In this document: one piece after another, positions 34,608-42,577 of the stretch
Numbering within the stretch: the first letter of the stretch is position 1
Layout of the letters: each line of letters begins with the position of its first letter
The notes under the pieces: generated by a model
Seen by the model: only the letters and a program-made list of their open reading frames with translations
Database searches by the model: none
What the model was told of the DNA's origin: nothing
Origin: Thermoplasmatales archaeon
GTDB taxonomy: Archaea > Thermoplasmatota > E2 > DHVEG-1
Length of the DNA: 53,764 nucleotides
Direction: 5' to 3'
Assembly (NCBI GenBank): GCA_030672305.1
Contig: DAOVGR010000061.1
Span: 1-53,764 of the forward strand
Made by a program: the position numbers and the translations under genes

Positions 34608-35741
34608 TTAAACTAATTTTTTTTGTTTATCAATTTCAAGGTTTTCTTCCTCAGTTGTGTGAATTTCCTTAATATAATGATGTGAAACAGCTCCAATTAG
34701 AGCTATCATTATACCTGTACTAATATATCCAATAAATCTCAAGGAAAAAAAAGGAGTAATATCAAAATTAAAAGGCCAGTTAATTAAAGCATCATATAAT
34801 GATCTAAAAACTGCGTAAGAAATAAAGCCAAATGCAAATAAAGAAAACGGAGCAATCCAATAGTTCCACGGCTTTTTTTTATCTTTAACATAGATATCTA
34901 TTACTCGCCCAAATATAACTACTAATCCAGCGATTACAATACCCCATATCATATTAACAATAAACAGCAATAGAGGAAGAAGCTCAACATCAGATCCAAA
35001 AGTAGTATTTGTAACAGTATAAAAAGTCATTATTAGGTTAGCAGTTAAAATTACTGCAGCAAGAATGAATGTATAAATGGATAATCTTCCAGTTAATAAA
35101 CCCGATTTAATTTCTTGCCATATGGATGCTATGTTTCTTTCCCATTTGAAAACTCTGATCAATAGGTATGTACCCAAGGTTAGTAAAATCGCACCAAACC
35201 CACTAGCAGCCATGTCAAGTAGAACAAAAAATGCCCATACAATCAAAACCAAAGCAATGGGCAGTAGAAATTGTTTTTGAACTTTTTCATCATCAAGAAT
35301 TTTTATAATACGATAATATGTATCCTCCAATTCTCTACTCTGTTTAACAGAAACCCTATGTACGGATGTTATCTTTATTCTAGATTGAATAATTGGAATG
35401 ATATTCTCATCTTCTGCTCCATCAGTAACAAGAATTACATCTTCTGCTTTTGTTTCTTTAATCACCTGTTCGAGTTGTTGAGCTAATATCTCATCGGACT
35501 TTATACCAACGTTCATATGTCCACAAATAGTAGCAATTTCAACATTTTTATTTTGATTAATTAGAGATTTATAAGTTGATATTGCAGAAAAAATAGCATT
35601 TAGATCTGAATCTTCTGGATCTGCTTGACCTAGTTTATTTGCAGCATCAATATTGTTATTTATTCCAATTATTGGACTTTTTACCTTTGTTTTTCTACCA
35701 AAATCATCATCGCGATCCACATTGAGAATAAGGGTATTCAT
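34608..35741 (-). CDS. DUF373-family membrane protein
   Basis: This 377-residue archaeal conserved protein has a soluble N-terminal domain (about 1-140) rich in Asp and nucleotide-like loops (LILNVDRDDDFG at the start, AEDVILVTDGAEDENIIP), followed by five or six membrane helices (about 155-365) and a charged tail. The family is widespread in archaea but its function is unknown. It shares a transcript with mptE. A TATA-like box (35771-35779) lies about 34 nt before its ATG, in a spacer shared with the divergent DMT permease gene. Confidence 0.9.
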   Translation of the reverse strand: MNTLILNVDRDDDFGRKTKVKSPIIGINNNIDAANKLGQADPEDSDLNAIFSAISTYKSLINQNKNVEIATICGHMNVGIKSDEILAQQLEQVIKETKAEDVILVTDGAEDENIIPIIQSRIKITSVHRVSVKQSRELEDTYYRIIKILDDEKVQKQFLLPIALVLIVWAFFVLLDMAASGFGAILLTLGTYLLIRVFKWERNIASIWQEIKSGLLTGRLSIYTFILAAVILTANLIMTFYTVTNTTFGSDVELLPLLLFIVNMIWGIVIAGLVVIFGRVIDIYVKDKKKPWNYWIAPFSLFAFGFISYAVFRSLYDALINWPFNFDITPFFSLRFIGYISTGIMIALIGAVSHHYIKEIHTTEEENLEIDKQKKLV

Positions 35742-35770
35742 AAATTTCTATCCACGATTACAATTATTCT

Positions 35771-35779
35771 ATATTTAAG
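35771..35779 (-). promoter_or_regulatory. TATA-like box of the DUF373-mptE operon
   Basis: On the minus strand CTTAAATAT lies about 34 nt before the DUF373 ATG, allowing a very short leader without a Shine-Dalgarno site. Confidence 0.4.
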
Positions 35780-35874
35780 AATGTTACTATTTATATTATT
35801 GTATAGAACAAAAGTAAAATAGTAAAAAACTGATATTTGTAGAATTATGAGAGAAAGATTAAATCTAGTAATGA

Positions 35875-35884
35875 TTTATAAATA
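35875..35884 (+). promoter_or_regulatory. TATA box of the first DMT permease gene
   Basis: TTTATAAATA is centred about 28 nt before ATG 35907, the spacing of a leaderless archaeal transcript. No Shine-Dalgarno sequence precedes the ATG. Confidence 0.5.
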
Positions 35885-35906
35885 CTTCAATTATTGCCAC
35901 TGTTGA

Positions 35907-36848
35907 ATGGGCATCCAAAAAAACAAGTCAAAAACTCTCAATTTTTCACGTTTTAAATATATAATAATGATGTTAATCATGGTTGTAGTTTGGGCATTTG
36001 CTTTTCCATTTATAAAAATTGGACTAGAAGAACTATCATTTATTAATCTTACAATAATGAGATTTTTTATTGTATGTTGTATTCTGCCTTTTATTCTACT
36101 TTTTCAAAAAAAAAGATTTTCAAAGCTTCACAGAAAAGATATTGCTCCAATATTTCTTCTAGGATTTTTTGGAATAATAGTTTACCATCTTGGTCTTAAT
36201 TATGGAGAACAATTCATTTCTCCTGCTGCAGCAAGTCTGATTATTGCAACTATACCTGTACAAATTGTAATATTAGCAATTATTTTTCTTAAAGAAAAAA
36301 TTTCATTATTAAAAGCTCTTGGTGTAATAATTGCTATGAGCGGAGTAGTTGTAATTTCAATATGGGGGAAAGCTGAATCTTCTCTAAAGGTCGAATATAT
36401 CTATGGAGCAATATCAGTATTAATTGCAGCATTAATGGGAGCATTATATACAATTTCTGGAAAGAAACTATTGGATAGATATACTGGACTATCATTAACA
36501 GTATACGCAATGCTATTCGGAAGTATTGGTTTAATACCCTTTTTGAACTATTCAATAATAGAACAAGTATTAAATATGTCAATCAATGGATGGTTTGCGG
36601 TGATATTTTTAGGTGTTTTTTCAACAATAATTGGATATGTGATATGGTATGTGGCATTGGAAAATAAAGAGGCAAGCGAAATAAGCATCTTTCTTTATGC
36701 AATCCCAGTTTTTTCAACAATATTTAGTTTTTTTATGTTCAAAGAAGAGATAGCTTTCATGTTTGTTTTTGGAGGAATTCTTGTAATAGCTGGTCTGGCA
36801 GTAGTAAATTTGAGAACAAATAAAAATACAAATAAAAAGATTGATTAG
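35907..36848 (+). CDS. EamA-family (DMT superfamily) permease
   Basis: This 313-residue permease has ten predicted membrane helices in two five-helix EamA repeats (first repeat opens VVWAFAFPFIKIGL, second opens YIYGAISVLIAALMGALYTISGKKLL). DMT permeases export or import small metabolites such as amino acids or nucleotides; this sequence does not show which. The gene precedes alaX by 22 bp in the same direction. A second EamA permease lies at 38295-39203 and is clearly a different branch. Confidence 0.93.
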   Translation: MGIQKNKSKTLNFSRFKYIIMMLIMVVVWAFAFPFIKIGLEELSFINLTIMRFFIVCCILPFILLFQKKRFSKLHRKDIAPIFLLGFFGIIVYHLGLNYGEQFISPAAASLIIATIPVQIVILAIIFLKEKISLLKALGVIIAMSGVVVISIWGKAESSLKVEYIYGAISVLIAALMGALYTISGKKLLDRYTGLSLTVYAMLFGSIGLIPFLNYSIIEQVLNMSINGWFAVIFLGVFSTIIGYVIWYVALENKEASEISIFLYAIPVFSTIFSFFMFKEEIAFMFVFGGILVIAGLAVVNLRTNKNTNKKID

Positions 36849-36870
36849 GAAATAATTCTTTTTCAAGAAT

Positions 36871-37599
36871 ATGACTAAGATACTTTATATGAGCAATATT
36901 GAGGGTAACTATATTAAAGAATTTGATGCAATTGTTATAAAAAATAAAAAGGATTATGTCTGTCTAGACCAAACAGCATTCTATCCGCTCAGTGGAGGAC
37001 AACCGTCTGATACAGGAATTTTAAAATGGAATAATAAAGAATCAATTGTAAAAGAAGTAATTAAAAAGGGAGATACAGTTAAACATATACTACAAGGGGA
37101 AAAACCACCAATTGGAACAAAGATCCATGCAATTTTAGACTGGAATAAACGATACAATCATATGAAAATGCATACTGCTCAACACATTCTTTCAGGTATT
37201 ATTTTTGATGATTATAAAGCAAGGACAGTTGGAAATCAGATTCATGCGGAATATTCAAGAGTGGACTTTCACCCAGCAAAATTTACAGATGAAGATTTAG
37301 AAAAAATTGAAGCAAAGTTTAATGAAATAATTACAAAAAACCTTTCTGTAAAAATATACGAAGAGGATAGATCAAGTTTAGAAAAAAGAGTTGATCAACA
37401 AAGAGCCCATCTTGACCTATTACCAAAATTTGTTACAAAACTTCGTATCATTGAAATTGAAGGTTTTGATATATGTCCTTGTGCAGGCACCCACGTAAAT
37501 AATACAAGTGAGATACCAAAAATAGATAAAATAAAAAAGGAAACAAAAGGAAAAGACAAAACGAGAATAATTTATTCCCTTTTAAAAAAAACTACATAG
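36871..37599 (+). CDS. alaX: Alanyl-tRNA editing protein AlaX
   Basis: A free-standing editing protein (242 residues) that removes serine or glycine wrongly attached to tRNA-Ala. The zinc set is intact: HTAQH (HxxxH, about residue 100-104) and CPCAGTH (CxxxH, about 205-209). The N-terminal part (LDQTAFYPLSGGQPSDTG) matches the beta-barrel of the AlaRS editing core, so this is the longer AlaX form rather than the shortest. It follows the DMT permease gene closely. Its 3' end overlaps a convergent 49-residue ORF by 8 bp. Confidence 0.95.
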   Translation: MTKILYMSNIEGNYIKEFDAIVIKNKKDYVCLDQTAFYPLSGGQPSDTGILKWNNKESIVKEVIKKGDTVKHILQGEKPPIGTKIHAILDWNKRYNHMKMHTAQHILSGIIFDDYKARTVGNQIHAEYSRVDFHPAKFTDEDLEKIEAKFNEIITKNLSVKIYEEDRSSLEKRVDQQRAHLDLLPKFVTKLRIIEIEGFDICPCAGTHVNNTSEIPKIDKIKKETKGKDKTRIIYSLLKKTT

Positions 37600-37741
37600 T
37601 AAATCGTATCATTACCTCGTTAATATCATCAATAGCCTTAAGTGATTTCAACATTCCACATATTGTGTTTTTAATAAAATCTGTAGGAAACTCAGTTAGA
37701 GGTATTTGTTTCCCATTAACTTTTATAATCATTTTTTCCAT
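37592..37741 (-). CDS. Conserved-looking 49-residue protein
   Basis: A small reverse-strand gene from ATG 37741 to TAG 37592-37594, preceded by an excellent AGGAGGAAAAA ribosome binding site inside the end of mobB (26-bp overlap). The product (IIKVNGKQIPLTEFPTDFI, then NTICGMLKSLKAIDDINEV and a final strand) looks like strand-turn-strand, helix, strand. I recall small archaeal proteins of the pattern 'VNG..I.L..F......N...GML.SL.G' but cannot name a family. Coupling to mobB suggests a shared transcript and perhaps a shared role. Confidence 0.75.
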   Translation of the reverse strand: MEKMIIKVNGKQIPLTEFPTDFIKNTICGMLKSLKAIDDINEVMIRFTM

Positions 37742-38177
37742 TTTTTCCTCCTAATATATCCGTTTTTAAAAATTCAATTAATTTTTGAAAATCTCCCGAG
37801 TATGTTAAAATCGTGTTCTCTCTTTTATCAATATTTCCAATTCTGATTTTTGGAATATATTTGTCATTTGCTCCCTCAACAAGCAACAAATCATATTTGT
37901 CTATTTGATTTATAATCTTAATTATTTCAGAAATATCTTTAGTATGTTTTAGTAGAAAATCAGTTTCAACAGGTGAAGCTAAAACAACAAGTTTTGATCC
38001 TGCTTCTCCATGTTTCCATGTGTCTTTTTCTTTTGAGTCAATTCCTATTTTCTTATCAGTTATCTTTATACTTGCAATTTTAAATCCTTCATTTGATAGT
38101 TGCTTAATAATATCTACAATTAGAGTTGTTTTCCCAGTATTTGATTTTCCATATATACCAACAACTGCACCATTCAT
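37716..38177 (-). CDS. mobB: MobB-like molybdopterin-guanine dinucleotide biosynthesis GTPase
   Basis: A 153-residue P-loop protein with Walker A GKSNTGKTT (about 10-18), the downstream KHGEAGSKLVVLASP stretch and LLLVEGANDKYIPKI characteristic of MobB. MobB assists attachment of a nucleotide to molybdopterin for molybdenum or tungsten enzymes. This fits the AOR-family operon found 3-7 kb away, though they are not in one transcript. Tail residues (GGKNGKND) look disordered and are coded within the overlap with the 49-residue gene. Confidence 0.9.
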   Translation of the reverse strand: MNGAVVGIYGKSNTGKTTLIVDIIKQLSNEGFKIASIKITDKKIGIDSKEKDTWKHGEAGSKLVVLASPVETDFLLKHTKDISEIIKIINQIDKYDLLLVEGANDKYIPKIRIGNIDKRENTILTYSGDFQKLIEFLKTDILGGKNGKNDYKS

Positions 38178-38294
38178 TGCTAGAGGTATATTCAGTTATG
38201 GTGTATATTTTTTACTTAACAATTATTTGGTATTTATATGTAAATATAACAAAATCAAAATACGTTTTGTAGTTAACTAGTCCTGATAAAAAAT

Positions 38295-39203
38295 ATGAAA
38301 AATAAAGCGTATATTGCTCTTTTCATCTCAATTGTTTCAGTTTCATTTGCAGCAATATTTATTACAACACTCTTAAATTTATACCCAGAAACAGAACCTC
38401 TTTCCATTGCTTTTTACAGATTATTTTTTACTGCTCTACTAATAATGCCATTTGTATTATTTCATAGTAAAACAAGACAGGAAATAATAAGCATACCTCG
38501 CCCAACTTTTCTAATAATGATAGCTATTGGAATAATTCTTGCTGCACATTTTGCTTTATGGATTACATCTCTAAAATTTACTTCAGTTGCAAGTTCAGTA
38601 ATCCTTGTCACAGCACATCCTATTCTAGTTGGCCCTATATCTCATTATTTTTTAAAAGAGCGTCTCTCTATTGTAAATACAACAGGTATAATTATATCTG
38701 TTTCAGGAGTAACAATACTTGTTACAGGTAATTTTGGATTAGGTTCTTTTACATTGGATTCTTTAGAAGGAAATATTTTAGCTATACTTGGAGGTGCCGC
38801 AGCAGGACTTTATATTCTTGGTGGAAGGAAAATTAGAAAAACAGTTTCTGTTGGTTCTTATGCATTTATCGTTTATTCAATCGGAACAATTGTACTTCTT
38901 GCTATTTGTTTATTTTATAATGTACCTTTAAACAATTTAAGTTTGGATGCATACATTATAATTTTTCTAATGGCAATTGTTGCTGGAATATTTGGTCATA
39001 CCTTATACAACTGGTCTCTTAAACATATCCGTGCCTCTGTTGCATCAGTAGTTTTACTTGGTGAACCTCTTGGATCAACATTACTTGCATTTGCCTTACC
39101 CTGGATTCAACAAACTCCATCATATTATACAATAATTGGTGGAGCAATAATTCTATCAGGTATTTATCTTACAGCAAGAAATTCAGATGACTTTAATAAT
39201 TAG
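38295..39203 (+). CDS. EamA-family (DMT superfamily) permease, second copy
   Basis: This 302-residue membrane protein has ten predicted helices in two EamA repeats (first repeat ALFISIVSVSFAAIFI, second LEGNILAILGGAAAGLYILGGRK). The segment LPWIQQTPSYYTIIGGAIILSGIYL closes the second repeat. Transported substrate is unknown. It is transcribed away from mobB and lies 35 bp before the exported 200-residue protein, from which it is probably separated by a TATA-like element (AATTTTTAAAAATTG). Confidence 0.92.
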   Translation: MKNKAYIALFISIVSVSFAAIFITTLLNLYPETEPLSIAFYRLFFTALLIMPFVLFHSKTRQEIISIPRPTFLIMIAIGIILAAHFALWITSLKFTSVASSVILVTAHPILVGPISHYFLKERLSIVNTTGIIISVSGVTILVTGNFGLGSFTLDSLEGNILAILGGAAAGLYILGGRKIRKTVSVGSYAFIVYSIGTIVLLAICLFYNVPLNNLSLDAYIIIFLMAIVAGIFGHTLYNWSLKHIRASVASVVLLGEPLGSTLLAFALPWIQQTPSYYTIIGGAIILSGIYLTARNSDDFNN

Positions 39204-39238
39204 AAATTTTTAAAAATTGATTTTTTTTCCATGTTGTC

Positions 39239-39841
39239 ATGGCAGATAAAAAAAATAAAATTATCACGATAGTTTTATCCATAATAATTTTGATTGCTAT
39301 TTTTACAATAATATATGTGAACTTACCTGAAGAAAAAGATACCAAAGATAAAACCACAAATAAAGATACCGAAACAATTTTTACAATAACATTTGGAGAT
39401 GAAGTTACAAATTATACTTTACAAGATCTTGAAATATTTGAGTCATTTATAGGTAAAGGGATGCTTATAAGAATTGGATGGTTACCAGAGGTAAAACTAG
39501 AAGGCCCCTTTAATTTTACAGGTATAAAAGTTGATACAATAATTAATCAGTTTGATAATTTACCAAATAACTACACAGTAAGTGTTTATTCAAGCGATGG
39601 AAAAACAACCGATTACAACAAAAGTACAATTAATGGACAAGTCAAAATTTATAATGAATCCGGAAATATAACTCAAACAGGTGGTGTAACAATGATCTTA
39701 GCTCATAAAAAAGATGGAGCTTATTTAACAGATCCTGACAAAGGTCCTTTAAGAATTGCTTTTATAAATGATGGAAAAATTACATCATCTAAACTTTGGG
39801 CAAAAATGGTTGTTTCAATTGAAATAATAGAACAATTATAG
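39239..39841 (+). CDS. Membrane-anchored protein with a molybdopterin-oxidoreductase-like beta domain
   Basis: A 200-residue protein with an N-terminal membrane helix (about 7-28), a Lys/Thr-rich linker and an extracellular beta domain (about 45-200). The pattern 'F.ITFGDEVTNYTLQDLE... FNFTGIKVDTII... YTVSVYSSDGKTTDY... GGVTMILAHKKDGAYLTDPDKGPLRIAF' resembles the C-terminal half of sulfite-oxidase-type molybdopterin-binding domains in which 'G.PL..LI' and 'KDG.PL....GPLRLV' are typical. The cofactor-binding cysteine half is not present, so it may be a scaffold or binding protein. A shorter relative lies at 41060-41467. Confidence 0.7.
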   Translation: MADKKNKIITIVLSIIILIAIFTIIYVNLPEEKDTKDKTTNKDTETIFTITFGDEVTNYTLQDLEIFESFIGKGMLIRIGWLPEVKLEGPFNFTGIKVDTIINQFDNLPNNYTVSVYSSDGKTTDYNKSTINGQVKIYNESGNITQTGGVTMILAHKKDGAYLTDPDKGPLRIAFINDGKITSSKLWAKMVVSIEIIEQL

Positions 39842-39895
39842 AAAACAATTATAACCACAATCTTTTTCCTATTTTTTTAATTAGGTTATAAAAAA

Positions 39896-40621
39896 ATGAG
39901 AAATATTGAAGAGCTTGTAAAGAGCAATAAAAAGTACAAAGATGCAGTAATTCAACAACAATTTAAAAGTAAAAAAAATATTGTTGCATATGTAACTCTT
40001 GATAACAAACCAAGAGTTCTCAAATGGTTTGTACCAGGTTTAAAAAGACAAATGAACGCTGAATACAGTGTTCTAAAAAAAGGTTCATCAAAATTAAATA
40101 TTCCAATAATACATGAAATAGATGAAAAAAACAATGTACTAATTATGAATTATATTATTGGAGAAAATCTTTGTGACATAATAAATAATCAGGAAACTTC
40201 AAATAATGAAAAACAAAGATTAATAATATTATTAGCTCAATGGTTCTTTGACTTTCATAATCATTTCAAAACAAAAGAAGAATTTCTAATCCGTGGTGAT
40301 TCAACTTTAAGAAATTTTATTTTTACAGATAGAATTTGGGGATTAGATTTTGAAGAATCAAGAAGTGGTAAACCGGTTGAAGATATTGCAGGGATGTGTG
40401 CATCAATTCTATCAACTGAACCAATGTTTAATAGTGAAAAATTTCAGCTATGTAAAATATTCATAGAGAAATATCTAAATTTAGCCCCAGGCCGTATTAT
40501 TAGTGTTGATAATGAACTATCATATGCTTTGCTTGAAAAAATACAATGGAGACCTAAAGATGAGGAAATACTCAGGAGATATAGTAAATTAATCAGAAAA
40601 AAGAGTCTTAAGAAAGTTTAG
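39896..40621 (+). CDS. Kinase-fold protein (aminoglycoside phosphotransferase/RIO-like)
   Basis: This 241-residue cytoplasmic protein has a small protein-kinase-like fold. Recognisable are an N-lobe lysine in PRVLKWFVPG, a hinge NVLIMNYIIGENL, a catalytic loop RGDSTLRNFIF (HGDxxxxN with Arg in place of His) and a DFE metal motif in IWGLDFEE. The Asp residues needed for phosphotransfer are kept. Related archaeal proteins are often annotated as Kdo or aminoglycoside kinases without evidence. The real substrate is unknown. An AGGTTA site precedes the ATG. Confidence 0.8.
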   Translation: MRNIEELVKSNKKYKDAVIQQQFKSKKNIVAYVTLDNKPRVLKWFVPGLKRQMNAEYSVLKKGSSKLNIPIIHEIDEKNNVLIMNYIIGENLCDIINNQETSNNEKQRLIILLAQWFFDFHNHFKTKEEFLIRGDSTLRNFIFTDRIWGLDFEESRSGKPVEDIAGMCASILSTEPMFNSEKFQLCKIFIEKYLNLAPGRIISVDNELSYALLEKIQWRPKDEEILRRYSKLIRKKSLKKV

Positions 40622-40680
40622 TTTTTTCAAGAAAACACTTAAAAAGCCTAATTTTATTTGAATATTCGAGGGGAAAGAAA

Positions 40681-40977
40681 ATGCCTCCAGATGAAGAAGA
40701 CGAATTAATTGATAGAGCAATTGATGAAGCATTAACAAGAGCAGAATCACGAGATGAGGAAATTAAAAAAAGGAAACCAAAACCATTCAGATACCTAACA
40801 GATAAAGAAGATATACAAGCCGAGTTGACAAGGGAAGAAACTACTCCTGTCTCTTTTATGGAAGACTCACCTGCTGTAAAAATTGTAGAGGATAAACTTG
40901 CGGTGTTAGGATTAGGTGACGTTGAAACTATAGAAAATGTAATAAGAAAACACCAAGCTAGTAGAAAATTCAAATAA
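40681..40977 (+). CDS. Small charged protein of unknown function
   Basis: This 98-residue, highly charged protein begins with an acidic stretch (PPDEEDELIDRAIDEAL) predicted to be helical, then a basic KKRKPKPFRYL patch and a C-terminal helical segment (AVKIVEDKLAVLGLGD, ETIENVIRKHQ). There is no membrane segment. A GAGGGGAAAG site directly before the ATG supports real expression. It follows the kinase-fold gene by 59 bp. I do not recognise a family. Confidence 0.75.
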   Translation: MPPDEEDELIDRAIDEALTRAESRDEEIKKRKPKPFRYLTDKEDIQAELTREETTPVSFMEDSPAVKIVEDKLAVLGLGDVETIENVIRKHQASRKFK

Positions 40978-41026
40978 AAAATATACTTAAATTACATTTT
41001 CTACTATCATTTCTTTTGAGTCACAA

Positions 41027-41036
41027 TTTTTAAATA
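41027..41036 (+). promoter_or_regulatory. TATA box of the tungsten-enzyme operon
   Basis: TTTTAAATAG is centred about 28 nt before ATG 41060, and no Shine-Dalgarno site precedes that ATG, so the first gene of the operon is probably leaderless. Confidence 0.45.
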
Positions 41037-41059
41037 GATATTATAATATCCGTGCACCT

Positions 41060-41467
41060 ATGATTATGGGGAAGGAAAAAATCTTACCAATTATTGCAAT
41101 GACAGTACTATTAATTGGGATATTCTCAACAATTTATGTACATGCAAACCAAATTGAAAAAAATTCAATAAAAATTAATGGACAAGAATTTACTTTGGAT
41201 CAACTTTTTTCAATAGGAGTTATGCGTGTAATTGAAACAGATGAAGGAGAAAAAACAGGTGTTGCACTTGATGATCTTATAACTATGGTTGGTGTTGGAT
41301 GTACTCAATGTCAAGAATATACTATCAAGGCTAAGGATGGTTATCAACAAACAGTAAATTGGGAGATTTTACAAACTGGAATTTTAACTGATTATGGAAG
41401 AGTTTATTTCCCAGATGCAGCGCATACTTTCTGGGTAAGAAATGTAATTGAAATTGAGGTGAAATAA
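41060..41467 (+). CDS. Small exported protein, molybdopterin-oxidoreductase-like beta domain
   Basis: This 135-residue protein has an N-terminal membrane helix or uncleaved leader (about 8-28) and a small extracellular beta domain with SIKINGQEFTLDQLF, TGVALDDLITMVGV, a CTQC pair (about residue 78-81), YTIKAKDGYQQTV and FWVRNVIEIEV. The 'GVALDDLI' and 'KDGY' pieces resemble fragments of sulfite-oxidase-type domains, as in the 200-residue protein at 39239. The CxxC could bind metal or be redox-active. It is the first gene of a group that includes an AOR-family tungsten enzyme. An ATG two codons later (41066) is an equally good start. Confidence 0.7.
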   Translation: MIMGKEKILPIIAMTVLLIGIFSTIYVHANQIEKNSIKINGQEFTLDQLFSIGVMRVIETDEGEKTGVALDDLITMVGVGCTQCQEYTIKAKDGYQQTVNWEILQTGILTDYGRVYFPDAAHTFWVRNVIEIEVK

Positions 41468-41468
41468 T

Positions 41469-42113
41469 ATGAATAATGTAAAATTATTAGCAGGAATATT
41501 AGTATTTGGATCACTTTGGGGTTTTTCTGAATGTATAATTGGTTCTAGTCTTCATGAAACTGGACTTCCTACTGGAGCTATAATGACTGGGTTTTTTGCA
41601 ATTACATTTCTGGTAATTAGTAGAATGACATATCATCAACCAGGTATGCAGCTTGGAATGGGAGTTGTAGCTGGAGCACTTAGACTTTTTAATCCATTTG
41701 TAGGTTGTCATTTATGTTCTGCCCTTGCAATTATGGCAGAGGGTGCAATTTTTGAGGTTTTCTGGTATAAAATATCATTTGATTTCAGAGAATTGAAAAC
41801 TCTTACTATGCAAATAAGTATGGGAATCTTATCTGCATATTTTGTCTATATTGGAGGGTATATTGTAACTCAAATATTAACACCAATTATTTCTGGTTCA
41901 GGTTTTTTTGTTGAAAATTTAACAGCGGTTATGCCAAATATCCTTTCAAGTGGACTTTTACCTGCCCTTATTGGTGCAGTTGTATTACCAGCAGTACTTC
42001 TAACAAAAAAAATTGATTTAAGATTAAAAGATCATCTGTACTACCCCACAACAATAGGCGTTTCAGCTTTTTGTTGGTTATTTGTTGTTGGAAACTGGTT
42101 ATTACTAACATAG
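41469..42113 (+). CDS. Six-helix membrane protein of the tungsten-enzyme operon
   Basis: This 214-residue protein has about six hydrophobic helices, opening KLLAGILVFGSLWGFSECIIG and including RLFNPFVGCHLCSALAIMAEGA with a CHLC motif in a membrane segment, then a large second half of helices. I do not recognise it. The fold might suit an ECF-type substrate-binding component (for tungstate, molybdate or a pterin), which would fit the neighbours, but that is speculation. Its ATG is two bases after the preceding stop, with GAGGTGA as ribosome binding site, and the ferredoxin gene follows by 12 bp. Confidence 0.7.
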   Translation: MNNVKLLAGILVFGSLWGFSECIIGSSLHETGLPTGAIMTGFFAITFLVISRMTYHQPGMQLGMGVVAGALRLFNPFVGCHLCSALAIMAEGAIFEVFWYKISFDFRELKTLTMQISMGILSAYFVYIGGYIVTQILTPIISGSGFFVENLTAVMPNILSSGLLPALIGAVVLPAVLLTKKIDLRLKDHLYYPTTIGVSAFCWLFVVGNWLLLT

Positions 42114-42125
42114 AGGAACAGTTTC

Positions 42126-42575
42126 ATGGAAAATCCAAAAACAGTAAAAATTTTAAAGTTTCACCCTGAAAAATGTGATGGAGGTTTACTTTGTGAAAAA
42201 GCTTGTTCAAAAGTTCATTTTAAATCAGATGAGGGTGATGACAGGTCAGCAATTAGAATTATTAAAGATGGAAAATCCTATAAAATGCATGTTTGCGATC
42301 ATCGTGGTTTATGCATGGATATGTGCCCTGTCGGAGCACTCAAACGGAAAAAGAATGGTATAGTATGGCTTGATAAGGATACATGTATAGGTTGTCAAGC
42401 ATGTGTTGGTTTTTGTCCGATCAGTGCAATGAGAAAATCTGATGCTAGAATTGAACCTTTTAAATGTATTTCATGTGGCGCTTGTGTTCGGGCATGTCCC
42501 AATGGTGCATTAGAGCTTATTGAAATAAATATCGATGAAATCAAGGAAATAATATACCATAAACAGGGGGCATAA
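42126..42575 (+). CDS. Four-cluster ferredoxin, partner of the AOR-family enzyme
   Basis: This 149-residue iron-sulfur protein carries four cysteine groups able to bind four [4Fe-4S] clusters: CDGGLLCEKAC near the start, CDHRGLCMDMCP, CIGCQACVGFCP and CISCGACVRACP. It is the type of electron-transfer subunit found next to bacterial AOR-family enzymes (as AorA or YdhY). It probably passes electrons from the oxidoreductase encoded 2 bp downstream to a ferredoxin or membrane acceptor. A GAGGAAC site precedes the ATG. Confidence 0.95.
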   Translation: MENPKTVKILKFHPEKCDGGLLCEKACSKVHFKSDEGDDRSAIRIIKDGKSYKMHVCDHRGLCMDMCPVGALKRKKNGIVWLDKDTCIGCQACVGFCPISAMRKSDARIEPFKCISCGACVRACPNGALELIEINIDEIKEIIYHKQGA

Positions 42576-42577
42576 TA

